Below are positions 46,619 to 57,789 of a stretch of DNA of 64,000 bases, in pieces; the first letter of the stretch is position 1; every line of letters starts with the position of its first letter. The notes below the pieces were generated by a model. It searched no databases and was not told the origin of the DNA. It worked only from the letters and a program-made list of their open reading frames with translations. The stretch comes from Thozetella sp. PMI_491 (Eukaryota; Ascomycota; Sordariomycetes; Chaetosphaeriales; Chaetosphaeriaceae). Both the position numbers and the translations under genes were made by a program. The stretch spans positions 312,118-376,117 of the forward strand of contig MU270031.1 of the NCBI GenBank assembly GCA_021432635.1, in the 5' to 3' direction.

Positions 46619-48187
46619 ATGTCTGTGTTCAGAGGGCCACCGGCCCTCGTTGCCTCGTTCCTCGGCCGCAGGATAACTTCCTGCGCCATTCCGGGTCTCT
46701 TTCGGCCTCGGCGCCATCAGAGCACCTCAGGGAAGATCTCTGACCCCCTGCGCATCCTCTTTTGTGGCTCGGACGAGTTCAGCTGCCGGTCTCTCGCCGC
46801 GCTACAGGCGGAACGCATGAGCAACCCCGGGCTCATCAAATCGATCGATGTAGTCATTCGGCCGCCGAAACGCTTTGGACGGGGGCTAAAAGAGACGCGA
46901 ACCGGTGAGCTGGCCTACCCCTCCGGACGCTAGACGGAGTGTCTACCTAAATCTCCACTGGCATGGAAGGGGTGTTTGATGCTGATGATGGATGAATAGT
47001 ACCCGCTGCAAAGCTTGCTGAGTCGCTCCAGCTTCCTGTCCATCTGCGAGACACCTTTACGGGGTGGAGCATGCCCACTCCAGGGAACGAGCCCATCAAC
47101 CTCATCATTGCCGTTTCGTTCGGCCTCTTCGTCCCGCCGCGTCTCTTGCGGGCCGCGAAATACGGTGGACTGAATGTACACCCGTCACTCTTGCCTGAGT
47201 AAGGCCTCCCTATAGCTTCTCGCCGCCGATGTGCTCTAACCTAGTCTTACCCCTTTTAGTTTCCGTGGTCCCGCGCCCCTCCAGCATGCCATCCTCAACC
47301 GGCGCACACACACGGGCGTGTCGCTCCAGACACTCTCAGAGAAAACCTTTGACGCCGGCCTCGTCCTCGCCCAGACAGAGATACCAGGCGTCCCTATCCC
47401 ACCGGGTGCTACATTCGCGGATCTGTACGAGCAGTTCGCCGCCCTCGGCGCGGAGATGCTCGTCCGCGGCCTGCGTGAAAGCGTCCATGTGCCGCCGCTC
47501 CGGCAGGTCGGCTGGCGGCCCACGGCAGACGAGTTCCAATCTCTTCGCCATGCGCCGAAGCTAGGAACTGCAGACCGGCAGGTATGTTGGGTCGGGAAAG
47601 GCGCCTGGGGCGCCAGTGACGCAGTCCTCCGCACTCGGGTGACGCACGTAGTGTGGACGCGGGCCCTGGATCGGGACGGAGCGGAGAAACGAATGAACTT
47701 CGAGGGCGGCCTCGAGGTGGTGCCGCGCAATTTGTGGCCGCAGGACGCACGAGAGTTCATGCGCGCGGTGGGTCAGAAGGTGAGAATAGAGATCGACCGG
47801 GGCGTCATCCAGGTGGAGGATGAGAAGGGTGGTGTGGTGGAGACCAACGACGTGGGGATTCTCGGGCTGAAAGCGGTGACATGGGTGCAAGAGGACAAGT
47901 CGATCGGCGAAGACGGCCAGAATGTGGCGACCAAGCGTGAGGTCACATTGCCGTACTTTGTTGACGGAGAGTCGATCATCGTGCCGACTGTGAAGGGGGA
48001 CTGCCTCCGTATTAGCAACATCAAGGTCGAAGGCGAGAGGTCGAAGCCGGCGGCCCGGGCAATCCGGGCATTTTCCGAGGACTACACGGGCCACGATGAC
48101 GGCAAAGGTTTCATGGGAAGTTTGGTGGATGGGCTGACGCTGGGTGTGTCAACTCCAGTCGCGTGGTTGGAGGAATTCTTGCCATGA
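46619..48187 (+). CDS. FMT1: Mitochondrial methionyl-tRNA formyltransferase
   Basis: Formylates Met-tRNA in mitochondria using 10-formyl-tetrahydrofolate, to start organellar translation. Exons are 46619-46904, 47000-47198 and 47260-48187 (470 residues, phases kept). The first 40 residues are Arg/Ser/Ala-rich without acidic residues, a good mitochondrial presequence ending near RHQSTS. The catalytic core follows: ILFCGSDEFS, then GLNVHPSLLPDFRGPAPLQHAI with the Asn and His of the formyl-transfer site, and TFDAGLVLAQ with the catalytic Asp. A poorly conserved C-terminal OB-like domain closes the protein, ending WLEEFLP. It is convergent with the STF2-like gene. Confidence 0.94.
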
Positions 48188-48657
48188 ACCGGATGCAAGC
48201 TGCATTCAACTACGACGTAAGGGTACGTTATCTCGGGGGGTAGGGGGTGTAAGCGAATTTGTACAACACATCTACACGACTCTGCCTATGTATTGTAATC
48301 AATTCTCTCAGATCAGTTGACTGCACCATGACACTACAACGAGCGAAAAGAGAATGAGAGACAGCGGCTGTGGTTCGATTTTGTGAACTCGCCGGGGCAT
48401 TAACAGTTTGTTAAATTATCGTACATACAGCGGGTGCCCACTCCACTTTCAAGGCACCGTCAAGACAAGCCAGCGATATCTAGCAACGCGGCCAAGGCAG
48501 CCAGATAGAGAAGTCTTCCGCCAGATTCAGTCATATCAGACCGAAATAACCCTCCGCCAGTGAAAAAGTGAGATACAGTGGAATCCCACAGCAGCGTTGA
48601 CGATGCTGTAGGGGGCTGCCTTGGGGGTTGCTAGGAGCAAGTAGATGGCTCGATCAT
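48188..48657. other. Convergent 3' intergenic region
   Basis: 470 bp between the FMT1 stop and the STF2-like stop. Holds both 3' untranslated regions; nothing else was recognised. Confidence 0.6.
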
Positions 48658-49321
48658 TTACTGATCCTTGGCCGGCTTGTCATCATCGACACTACCGCCG
48701 CTAGAGGCAGTGTCGGTCTTGGTGAGCTCCTGGTCCTCGTCGTCCTCCGCGGGGCCATGGAGGCTCTCCTCGAAGACGGGCTCGGGCTCATTGAACTCGA
48801 ACTTGGTCTTGAAGTCCTTCAGGTTGTTCGAGTAGCCGCTGCTGTTAGAGCGGCGGCGGGCATTGGTCCAGTTGAACTGGTGGTCAACGACTTCTTCTCC
48901 GGCGCCACCCCTTTGAGAGACGAAACGTATCAGTACGGAAAGTTGATGTTGAGGGTCAACTAGGCGGAGCAGCGGATGCTACGTGATGCAGATATGGAAG
49001 GGGAGGATGTATAAGTGAGGGGAGATGGAGTCGGCGTGATGCCCTGACGTGGCGATATAACGATGGGAAACCATCAAGATAGAGAAGCCGCGGGACATAC
49101 CAGTTGCCTTTTCCTCCACCGTTCTTCTTGGTCTTCTTGGGGTCAACATCGGCGAAGCCGTGCTTGGCGAAGTAGTGAGGCAGGTGTTCCTGAGGGACAA
49201 CGGTGCCTTCGGCAATGCCAGCGTGGTCCTTGTCGTTGAACTTGTGGGTGCGAGTCACTGCTCAGTGCCTGCATCAGCGCCATGGACCGCGGACGGGATG
49301 GGGGAATCCGGAGAACTAACT
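48658..49321 (-). CDS. STF2: STF2-like small hydrophilic protein, start codon split by an intron
   Basis: A 136-residue charged protein. The N-terminus MTRTHKFNDKD matches the yeast Stf2/Tfs-type start (MTRTNKW...), and the GKGNWG motif is the family hallmark. Yeast Stf2 was described as a stabilising factor of the F1Fo ATPase inhibitor complex and is linked to desiccation tolerance; the role in filamentous fungi is not settled. Coding parts are 49321, 49257-49101 and 48910-48658. Base 49321 (A) ends a leader exon (49387-49321), and the intron 49320-49258 separates it from TG, so the ATG forms only after splicing. A second leader intron is predicted at 49483-49388 with a CACTAAC branch site. 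The second half (WTNARRRSNSSGYSNNLKDFKTKFEFNEPE) is conserved in fungal homologues; the end is acidic. The start is the main uncertainty. Confidence 0.8.
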
Positions 49322-51925
49322 CTTGATGGATTTCAATTGGTATTGACGATGGGTTGTCGATGACGGTGGTTCTTACGACGAGATAGGCTGTGCACGGGTG
49401 TTAGTGTGACCGTTGTTGTATGACCCTCGTGATGCGGGGTCGATAAGCTCGAGGAGATGTGTCACATATGATGATCGACGTACCTCGTGCTCGGGTCTGG
49501 ATGGGTGGACGTGCGAGAGTTCAAGGGGATGGTTTGCACGCCGGAGGGGGGATGGGGGGCTGAGGTTGGGGAACACTGGGTATGGGGGGGATGGGGGAGA
49601 CTTGGTGTTGTTGTCGATGGAGGGAGGAGAAGATGCGAGAGAGATGGATGACGAGTGATGGTGGAAAGCGGAAGGATAGATTATTATATGGGAATTGGAG
49701 ACGATCGAGATGACTGGAGGGCGGGGATTGGGGAGAAAGGGGGGGGGGGTTGTTGAGTGAATAGGTAGAGCAGCTGTAGGCAAGTGTGAATGGTGATAGG
49801 TGAACGGGTGGGAAGGGGCGTCTCAGTCCGTTTGGGAGCTTCTGGGCTTTTTAAAAGATGCAGAGAGGCCAGCAAATGAACAGCAGGGAGCTTGCTTCCA
49901 GCAAACGCCCGCGTCTCGCCGGCAGCCAGTCACCATGGGCAATGCATCAGACAAGCAGCTCCAAAAAGGAAGGGGCCTTGCCTGGGCGGCGGCAGTTGTC
50001 GCGTGACCTGACGCAACAGTCGAGCATGAGGGCCGCGGCGCGGAAGTGGATGGAATGAGCCGGAGCTTTCGCTGGAGCTCTCAACAGCCCATTCGGACCA
50101 GTCATTGCGTGATTGCTCCAAACTCTATCTACACGCCTGTTGCATCCGCCGGTTTCCGCTGCATTCTGCCAGGAGCAGCGAGATGAGGGTGCCACTGCCT
50201 TGCCAATTGATGTCCAGAGCTTTGTCTCTTGGTCGCTCTCGTTTGCGTGCTTTGCGTGCTTTGCGTGCTCTGCCTGCCTCCTTTGTCGCCTCCCCCTTTT
50301 CCCGTCCGGTCGATCGCCCATCTCCCCACGTTGGCGAAGCAGTTTATGTGGGCTGAAATGCGTGTGACATAATTCCCCACAGGCCCCTGAAGCTGGAAAA
50401 TGCGGGGTGTGGATCCGGGTGAATCCTGCTTGCCTTGCCTCCCTCGCGCTTGTCTGCATCTCGTTAGCCTCCCTCAGGAGGGTCCCCCAAGACTGCCTAA
50501 GTCCGCGTCCCCTACCGCCCGCCCCCCGGGCGATGCTTCCGCCGCCGAGGTGAAGCCCCCTCCCCGCCAGGCGACACCGAATTGGGAATGCTACGGATCC
50601 TCAGGTGAGCGCCTGGCGGCAGCAGTCGTGTGACCGCGGAGCGCAATACAAGAACCAGGGTTGCGGCACCCCAAGTTGGGAACCCGGCCGTGGCATGGCG
50701 ACGAGAGCGGCGGGAGGGACGAGGGAGCAAGCTCCGGGCGGACATTTCGGGGACAACTGATTCATCCCCCCTCCTGTTCTAGCTGAGCCAAATGACTCAA
50801 CGCCAGCCGCCGGGTCCGAGACTTCTTGTCTGAGTGCTCTTTTTGCTGTCTCTTTTCCCTTCCCCACTTCACTCCACCTCCGCGCCTCGTTCAGGGTCTC
50901 CGTCCTCGTATGGAAGCCGTTGCATGGGGCAATGATCGCGTTGTGGTGTCTGGCAACTTGTTCCTCGCCCTGCCCGTGTCCGGCATGAAACGCGGAACCG
51001 GCGCCCAGCGCCGAGCTTTCAAGGCATCGTTTGGCCAACAAGGCCAGGCCCAGGAGATGGTAACAAGGCATGCTCTGCAGACCCTGGGAAACCCACCTCT
51101 CAATCCACCTTCCTCCCGCGTCGCCTGGGACCTTGGGTCTCCTCTTGCTGCACCTTGCCCTCTCCCGTCTATGGTATTTCCCTGCCGGTGACCTCCCGGG
51201 GTCCTGAATGTCGCGAGCCACCGGAGCCACGTCATTGGTGCCAACCCAAAGGGGCAGGAATATTGCCAGGAACCTTCATACCAAGCCTCGGCGGCTACCT
51301 TGCTACCTAAGCAAGCCAACATAGTCCCTTATTCTTACGAACTGAAAAGTGGCCTGCTAGCATCGTGTGGATACGCCCATGCGCCTCGTGCCTCGTGGCC
51401 CTCTGCCCATGTCATGCTCACGTGCGAAGTTGCCCCCCTGGACCCCTAGCACATTGTCAGAAAGCAAATTGACCAACTGCACTCGCTCCATCGTAGCTGA
51501 GGTGGGCAGAGTTTCTCCGGCCGCATTCTCGAACTGACTTGCGCGCCGGAGAGGCTTTGGAATGGTCTAGGCCGTTAGCATCCCGGCCCCGACATCGGCT
51601 CGCCCGCCAGAATGACCCGGGCTGCTCTGGCGTAGGGGCCTCCGCGGAGCGCTGCCGCCCCCACAGTGTGCTTTCCAAGCGCGCACCCTCGGCGGGGGCA
51701 GGCTTTGTAATGCGCATCTCCGATTGCAAGCGAAAACACCGCAGGGCGTCGGAGAGGAAAATTCTCAAGCTGCACCCTCGCCAATCTCCTCGGGCCCATT
51801 GTCATCACCCGAAGAGCTCATCAACTCTTCCACGCCTGCCGCAAAGCCCTCCCTCGTCACCTCGCTCGCCGGCTTGTCTCGTAGGCACCCTGCTGCCCCT
51901 CCTCTCGCGTGCAACAGCCGCCAAG
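49322..51925. promoter_or_regulatory. Divergent 2.6-kb region, STF2-like / DRE2
   Basis: Holds the STF2-like leader on the left: a minus-strand pyrimidine-rich leader (about 49400-49675) behind a TATA-like CATATAATAA (plus 49681-49690), with a leader intron at 49483-49388. The rest is DRE2 upstream sequence. A 3 x 9-bp repeat lies at 50243-50269. The DRE2 reading frame is open upstream of its start back to 51539, including an in-frame ATG at 51710. No separate gene recognised. Confidence 0.55.
50243..50269. repeat. 3 x 9-bp tandem repeat (TTGCGTGCT)
   Basis: Three perfect copies of TTGCGTGCT, followed by a degenerate fourth unit, in the STF2/DRE2 intergenic region. Confidence 0.85.
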
Positions 51926-53034
51926 ATGTCGCCTTCCGTCATCGATTTCAGCGACGACTTTGACCCCGCCCCCGCTACCGCAGGCGGCAACGGCGTGTCG
52001 ACGCTGCGCACCCTCCTCCTCGCGCCTCCGTCCGTCGCCGCGCACGAAGAAAAGCTGAAGAGCGTCTTTTCTGCCCACAGCCGCAAGACTACCGATCTGC
52101 AGATGCTCGATCGCCTCGCCGGCGGCCTCATCACGCTCCCCTCTGCCACCTACGACCTTATCCTTGTACTCACCGGCGCCGAGGGCGAGGCCGCCCCGTT
52201 CCTCGGGCGCGACGTGTTCAACAAGCTTGTGTCTTCGCTAAAGGCCGGTGGGAAGCTCCAGAGTGAGGATGGGACCCTCGTTGCTGGCCACTCGTCGCTC
52301 GCAGTCCGTGAGGCGGTGCTCGCAGGCTTGGTTGGCAGCAAGGATGGCTTCACAAAGGTGGAGGAGGAGGCTGTCGTACCGTTGCGGTTCGGGCTGAAGA
52401 AGAAGGTGGCTACCAACGGCAACCAGGCGGGCAACGGAGCCGCGGTAGCCCCGGCGCCGGCTGTAGCCCCCGCGCGGCCTGCCGGTGTTGGATTCGTCGA
52501 CTTCAGCGACGACCTAGACATCGACTTGGACGACGAGGATGATGATGACCTCATTGACGAGGACGATCTCCTGGGTGAAGATGACTTGAACCGGGCGATC
52601 CCCCAGCGTGAGTGTCTCGGCGCTGTTCAGTCATTCTCAATCGCACATTTGCTAACACCACAGCAGCCCCTGAGTGCCAGCCACAGCCGGGAAAGAGGCG
52701 AAGGGCATGCAAGGACTGCACATGCGGACTAAAAGAGCGGATAGAGGCAAAGGACGCTGCCCGGCGCGCAAAGGCGGACAAAGACCTGAACACTCTCAAG
52801 CTGAAGGCCGATGATCTGACCGAGCTCGACTTCACCGTCCAGGGCAAGACGGGATCTTGCAACAGCTGCTCCCTCGGCGACGCCTTCCGGTGCGCTGACT
52901 GCGTAAGTTCCTCATGCAAGACTTCCCCCACGCGCTAGACGCTGACCCCATCCGCTCTCCAGCCGTATATCGGGCTGCCCGCCTTCAAACCCGGAGAGGA
53001 GGTGAAGCTGCTGAACAACGTTGCTCAGCTCTGA
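51926..53034 (+). CDS. DRE2: Fe-S cluster assembly protein DRE2 (anamorsin/CIAPIN1)
   Basis: Electron carrier of the cytosolic iron-sulfur assembly pathway, working with the diflavin reductase Tah18. Exons are 51926-52607, 52664-52902 and 52963-53034 (330 residues). The N-terminal methyltransferase-like domain is followed by an acidic linker ([19 protein letters not shown]). The C-terminus carries the two cluster motifs: [18 protein letters not shown], a C-x10-C-x2-C-x-C [2Fe-2S] site, and [15 protein letters not shown], the twin CX2C [4Fe-4S] site. The last exon begins right after the final cysteine and encodes [19 protein letters not shown], also conserved. The first intron ends in CAGCAG, so either of two acceptors 3 nt apart keeps the frame (PAPEC or PPEC, 330 or 329 residues). 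It is convergent with KEX1. Confidence 0.95.
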
Positions 53035-53680
53035 TTTGTAGATGGCGCATTTTAAAATGGACGATACACACGAACAAACATTACGGACACGGCAAGATTA
53101 CCCAGGGCTTTATGGATTTCAAAGGAGATAGACGTTGCATGGCACGGGTGGCCTCACGGATTGGCACCTGCGGATATTTGATAGGCCTAGGCGGGGGACC
53201 TGTCTACCTTTAGCAATCAAAACTGATAAACAAGAGTCTCCGTTGCTCGGAGGGTGGAGAAGCATTTCTGGCGGCAAACGAGCGAGCCAGCACACTGTGG
53301 CATGAAGGATGGGGGACCAGGGGGTGGGGGGAATCGAGCATCTTTTCGTATATACATACACGTAGGCTCGAGGCGCCATCTTATAAACTCGCAAGACCCT
53401 AAGAGAAAGGAAGAGAACCCAATGCCCCTCGTGATCAAAAAAAAAAAGAGAGCCCTGAGACGCCATGCAAACAGTAGCTTTGGTCCACCCCCCATTCCGT
53501 CGCACCATGAGCATGTCTAGTTATTGTGACGTAGCCAAGCCAGCCACGATAGTTTCGGGAGCCGATATACATACATCCAAGTGGCAGGCGGGCGCTTGTG
53601 CTGATGCTTGTGTTTCCAAACACATGCCCCCTGCCATCTCTCGCCTATCGATTCGGCCTTTCATCTCCAAACTCGCCGCG
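53035..53680. other. Convergent 3' intergenic region
   Basis: 646 bp between the DRE2 and KEX1 stop codons. Both 3' untranslated regions lie here. An A-run at 53438-53447 is the only notable feature. Confidence 0.6.
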
Positions 53681-55769
53681 CTATGCCCTGCCGGCCTGCC
53701 CGTTACCAATCTTCTTTTCTTTATCTCCGTTGGCGATATCGACGTCGCTCTCGTCACCCACGCTGTACGGTTCTCCGTGGTGACCCTCCGTTGGGGTTGC
53801 CACATGCAGGTCGTCCAGCTCGCTCTCGTCAAAGTCGCCCGCCTCAACGTCCCGGCCGGCACGTTTGTGACGGAAGTTCTCCAGCCCGGAGCCGCCACGG
53901 GGGCGCTCACTGACAGTGGCATACCGGCCGCGGGCCGCGCTATCATCAGGAGGCCCGCCGAAGAGACCGCGGTAGCCAAGGCGGCGACGCTCCCGCCACA
54001 CGTAGTAACCCCAGGCGGCTGCAGCGATGATGACAATGACGAGCACGATCTCGCCTGATTTGCGGTATGCTTGCCACTTCGCAGCGTCGAGCTTGGCCTT
54101 CTCTTCCTCCTGCGAGGTGGTGCTGTTGCCGGCCGCGCCGCCGACAGTCGTCTCGGGGCCCTTCTCGCCGTCCAGGCGGCTGTCGGTGGGTGTGCCGCCA
54201 ATGTTGCTGATATCAACGCCCATGAAGCGGTCAAGCATGTCACGAGTGCGGCGGGCGTAGTCGAAGGGAACCATGTGGCTGCTGTTGCTGAAGAGCACGT
54301 ACGTCAGGCCGCGCGCCTCCTGCCAGAAGCCGGCGGGTTGGCCCTCAAATGTCCAGTCGCGGCGGGGAGCCCAGTTGCCCGGGGAGACCTCGAAGCCCTT
54401 GCCGCCGTTCCACTCCATGTTGCCGATCAGGGCCTCAGTGCCCAGGTGGTTGCAGATCAAGTCTTCGGCACCAGAGAACAGAACAGTGGGGACTTCCTTT
54501 ATGATCTCCGGCAGGAAGCGGATGGAAGGCTTGGAGTTCGTGGCGCGGAACTGAACACCCACGTTGCCGTTGCATTCGGTCCAACCCTCATTCTTGTTGG
54601 GGTTGATGTGGAGCGCATCGGTGACGTCCTTCCGGCGCAGGTAGGGGGTGACCTTGGTAAGATCCGGGGGCCAGTTCATGCCGCAGGACGGGTAGACATC
54701 TCGGAGACGCACGTCGTACATGTTGACACACTCGCGGCTGCCGCCGTTGGGCTTGGCCGTAAGATCGAGCATATCCTGCAGAATCTTCTCGCATGACGGG
54801 TGGTCGACCTGGTCTCCCACTGTGGCTAGCTCCTTCAGGCAGATACGGTGTTGCATCTCGAGCTTGTTGGCGATGTCGGAGCCCTTCTCGACGATGCCCT
54901 TCTCGTAGGCGAACTGGAGATAGGCTTCATACTGCTCCGGGGGGGATATCCATCCATTTCCAATGAGGAGGCCCTTCAGGTTCCATTTGTGGTTAGTCGT
55001 AGGTTTCTTGTTCCGGGCTAGGATCTGCTTCGCAATGTAGGGGATGTGCTGTCCGGCGTACGACTCTCCGGCAATGTAGATCTAGAGAGCCATGTTAGTG
55101 ATCGCTGGTTCTGACTATATTCTTCTCGAGGAGGGACCATATGCTTACGTCGTCGTGCTCGTACTCGGGAAAGAGGCCAAACCACTTCTCCAGGAAGATG
55201 ACGAACTGGTCGGCCATCTCGTCCAACTCGTGAACGTAGGCATTGCCATCGACATAGCTGTAGCCAGTCCCGACGGGGTTGTCGACAAACATGATGTTCG
55301 CGAACTCGTTCCACGATCCGTCATTGTACTCGAGGGTGTGGTCGTCCTTGAGCCGGTATGGGCCAATCTCCATCAATGCGCCGTCCTCGGAACTGCACCC
55401 GGGGCCTCCGTTGAGCCAGATCACGGTCCGCTGCTTGTTCGCAATGTGCTTGTTCTGGAAGTGCCAAAAGAAGAGGTTTCCGTTGTGCTCGGGGGTGACT
55501 TCGATGTGTCTATCACGAGGCAGAGCCGTTAGACCGTCGGTCCCTGCTGTGCATTCCGCACCCTGAAACGAGACGGGGATGGCGCGCAGCACTTACCCAG
55601 CGTGCATCTTGATCAACGGGCCCTCCGGCTGGCCCGGGAGAGAGTGCACAAAGTATTCGCCGGCCGTCTTGTCGGCGGCGGCCACTGGCGACACCCAGGA
55701 CAGGGCGAGGGCGGCGGCGACGACAGCGGGCAGCCGTTTCCAGGCCGCCCGGGTTGAAGTGCCCGCCAT
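53681..55769 (-). CDS. KEX1: Pheromone-processing carboxypeptidase KEX1
   Basis: Serine carboxypeptidase of the late Golgi that trims C-terminal Lys/Arg from secreted proproteins after Kex2 cleavage. Exons are 55769-55597, 55509-55149 and 55081-53681 (644 residues). A signal peptide is at the N-terminus ([20 protein letters not shown]). The substrate-binding [10 protein letters not shown] is followed by the catalytic Ser185 in GESYAGQ, Asp near residue 384 in SGAEDLICN, and His near residue 448 in SSHMVPFD. A Ser/Thr/Glu-rich spacer leads to one membrane helix (about 520-542, [19 protein letters not shown]) and a charged cytosolic tail ending GNGQAGRA. The membrane anchor and tail separate KEX1 from vacuolar carboxypeptidase Y. 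It diverges from SEN2 across 574 bp. Confidence 0.97.
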
Positions 55770-56343
55770 GGCTGCGGACGCGTATACGGACGCAAAAGGG
55801 GGCGCTCCTGAATTGGCTCTAGGGGCAGACAAGGTCCGAGACGATTCCAGGGGAAAGAAGAGGGATATAGGGAATGAATCGAGGCGTGCGCAGCTACCTC
55901 GTGGCAACTGTCGCAATCATGGACGAAAAGTCGAAGGAATGGAATGAAGGATCGAAACCGGCTAGATTCGCTGTGGTTGATAGGTGTCCTCCGCCGAGCA
56001 TTTCGAGGCGGAAGCTGACGAGGCACACCCCCAGGCCCTGCTCCACGCATGCATGCCAAAACGATGTCGCTAAAGGGGCCTAGACTTAGTGGGCCGTTAC
56101 GGTGGTCGCACAGCAGGTCACGTTTCAGCTGCCGTTCCGGAACCGTCCAAGCACCCCGCTTCAACCAATCCACATTCAGCTTGCCGAGCGGTGGGATGGG
56201 GCAGAAACTTTTTGACGTGTGAGTCGACGGAGAAGCTCTGGAGCTTCGAGCGGATGCATCTCATTAACTTCCTCCCCTTGGTCTCTGTCACCCGGAGCTT
56301 CGCACCACATTCTGAGAAGCTGGGGAGTTTTTTGTATTTAATC
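55770..56343. promoter_or_regulatory. Divergent promoter, KEX1 / SEN2
   Basis: 574 bp between two diverging start codons and therefore a shared promoter region. No specific motif claimed. Confidence 0.6.
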
Positions 56344-57789
56344 ATGACAGAAGCCCCCACGCCGGCGGCGCCGCAGCGACCTCCGCGGCCCTCTCTAAAG
56401 CAAATCTATGCGCAGCCGGTGCCTCTACGAACCTTTCCCCTCCCGAGCTTCTACCCCTCCAATCCAGTCTCTCTCTTGCACATCGCATATGTGTAAGCTT
56501 TGGATAAGCCGCCTCGTGCTTGCGAACAGAAATGCTGACTTAGGTGTCTGGCAGTTGGCTCAAACAAGTGCTCCTCCCTCCTCCGAAGGAACCATCGATC
56601 CGTATCCAAGGCCAGTGGAACCCGGAGACGCGCTCTGTGCATATAGTCGACCCGAAGTCCATACGGATTCTATGGGAAAATGGATTCTGGGGCAAGGGAA
56701 ATCTTAGCCGCAGCGAACCCAACTGGCGGAAACGGGAGCAAGTCCGGCGTGGCGTCATCCAGGCCAGCGTGAGCGAAGAGTTCACCGTCGCTCGCCGTGA
56801 AGACCGCCAGAGACTCAAGTGGTTGAGAGCAAAAGCCGAGCAAGAAGAAATTGAGAGGACCAAGGCATTGGAGCTCAAGGCACCGGTCGGTCCTCTGGAG
56901 CTACTCGCGCTGCCAAACTCGGCGACGGAATTACGATCTCTCCCGAGGACAGGCTTAGCCAAGATGCGCGAGGCTTTGGAGGCTGAGAAGATGAATGGCG
57001 GCGCCACGGAAACGCTTGAGCAAACCCCCGCTCGTCAAGAACCAGCAATTGCTCAAAATAGCACGATCGCGCCGGGAGATGACGTTGTTGACCGGGAACA
57101 CCTGCAGCTCACGCGGGAGGAGACTTTCTTTTTGGTCTTCTCACTTGGAGTCCTGACAGTCATCGATGGCGATCGGGAGACTGTTCCGAAAGACCAGCTC
57201 CTTTCTCTCTTCCGTTCGCACTCTTACTTCCCACCAAGGCCATGGGACCAACTATCCCCCAGCGATCCGTTCCTCGTCCATTATGTGGCCTTCCACCACT
57301 TCCGGTCACTGTAGGTAGCACCCTAGATCAGAGTTTGGAACTAGAGACTAACAGTTGAAACAGGGGTTGGTGTGTAAGACCGGGTATTAAGTTTGGTGTC
57401 GAGTGAGTTTCCATCATTTCCTTACCGCCCAGCACACCGAGGCAGCGAAGGCAATCGCTAACCGATGCAGCTGGCTACTTTATCTTGAAGGCCCCGTATT
57501 CAACCACGGAGAGTTTGGAGTGATTGTTATCCCTTCATTCTCGGATCCTAGATGGCCAGAGTCATCTTCCTCCCCGGATGAATATCCTGCTAAATCATGG
57601 CATTGGCTTATGGGGACGGTCCGGGTTCTGTCGAACGTATTCAAGAGCCTAGTCCTGGTTTATGTCGACATCCCTCCGCCTCCCGTATTCGATCTTATTT
57701 TGAAGGAAAACGGTCTTGCGGCTGCCTTGAGGAAATACCATGTCCGAGAAGTGATGGTGAGAAGGTGGTCTAGCAACCGAAACCGGTGA
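56344..57789 (+). CDS. SEN2: tRNA-splicing endonuclease catalytic subunit SEN2
   Basis: One of the two catalytic subunits of the complex that cuts introns out of pre-tRNA; SEN2 cleaves the 5' splice site. Exons are 56344-56492, 56555-57310, 57364-57402 and 57471-57789 (420 residues). Exon 3 is only 39 nt, yet it encodes the core [12 protein letters not shown]. The endonuclease fold follows in [18 protein letters not shown], giving Tyr319 and His327 of the catalytic triad, eight residues apart as in yeast Sen2. Lys373 in [12 protein letters not shown] is the likely third member. The N-terminal part ([37 protein letters not shown]) matches Sen2, and a Glu/Arg-rich helix follows. The start at 56344 is the first ATG of exon 1. 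Confidence 0.93.
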
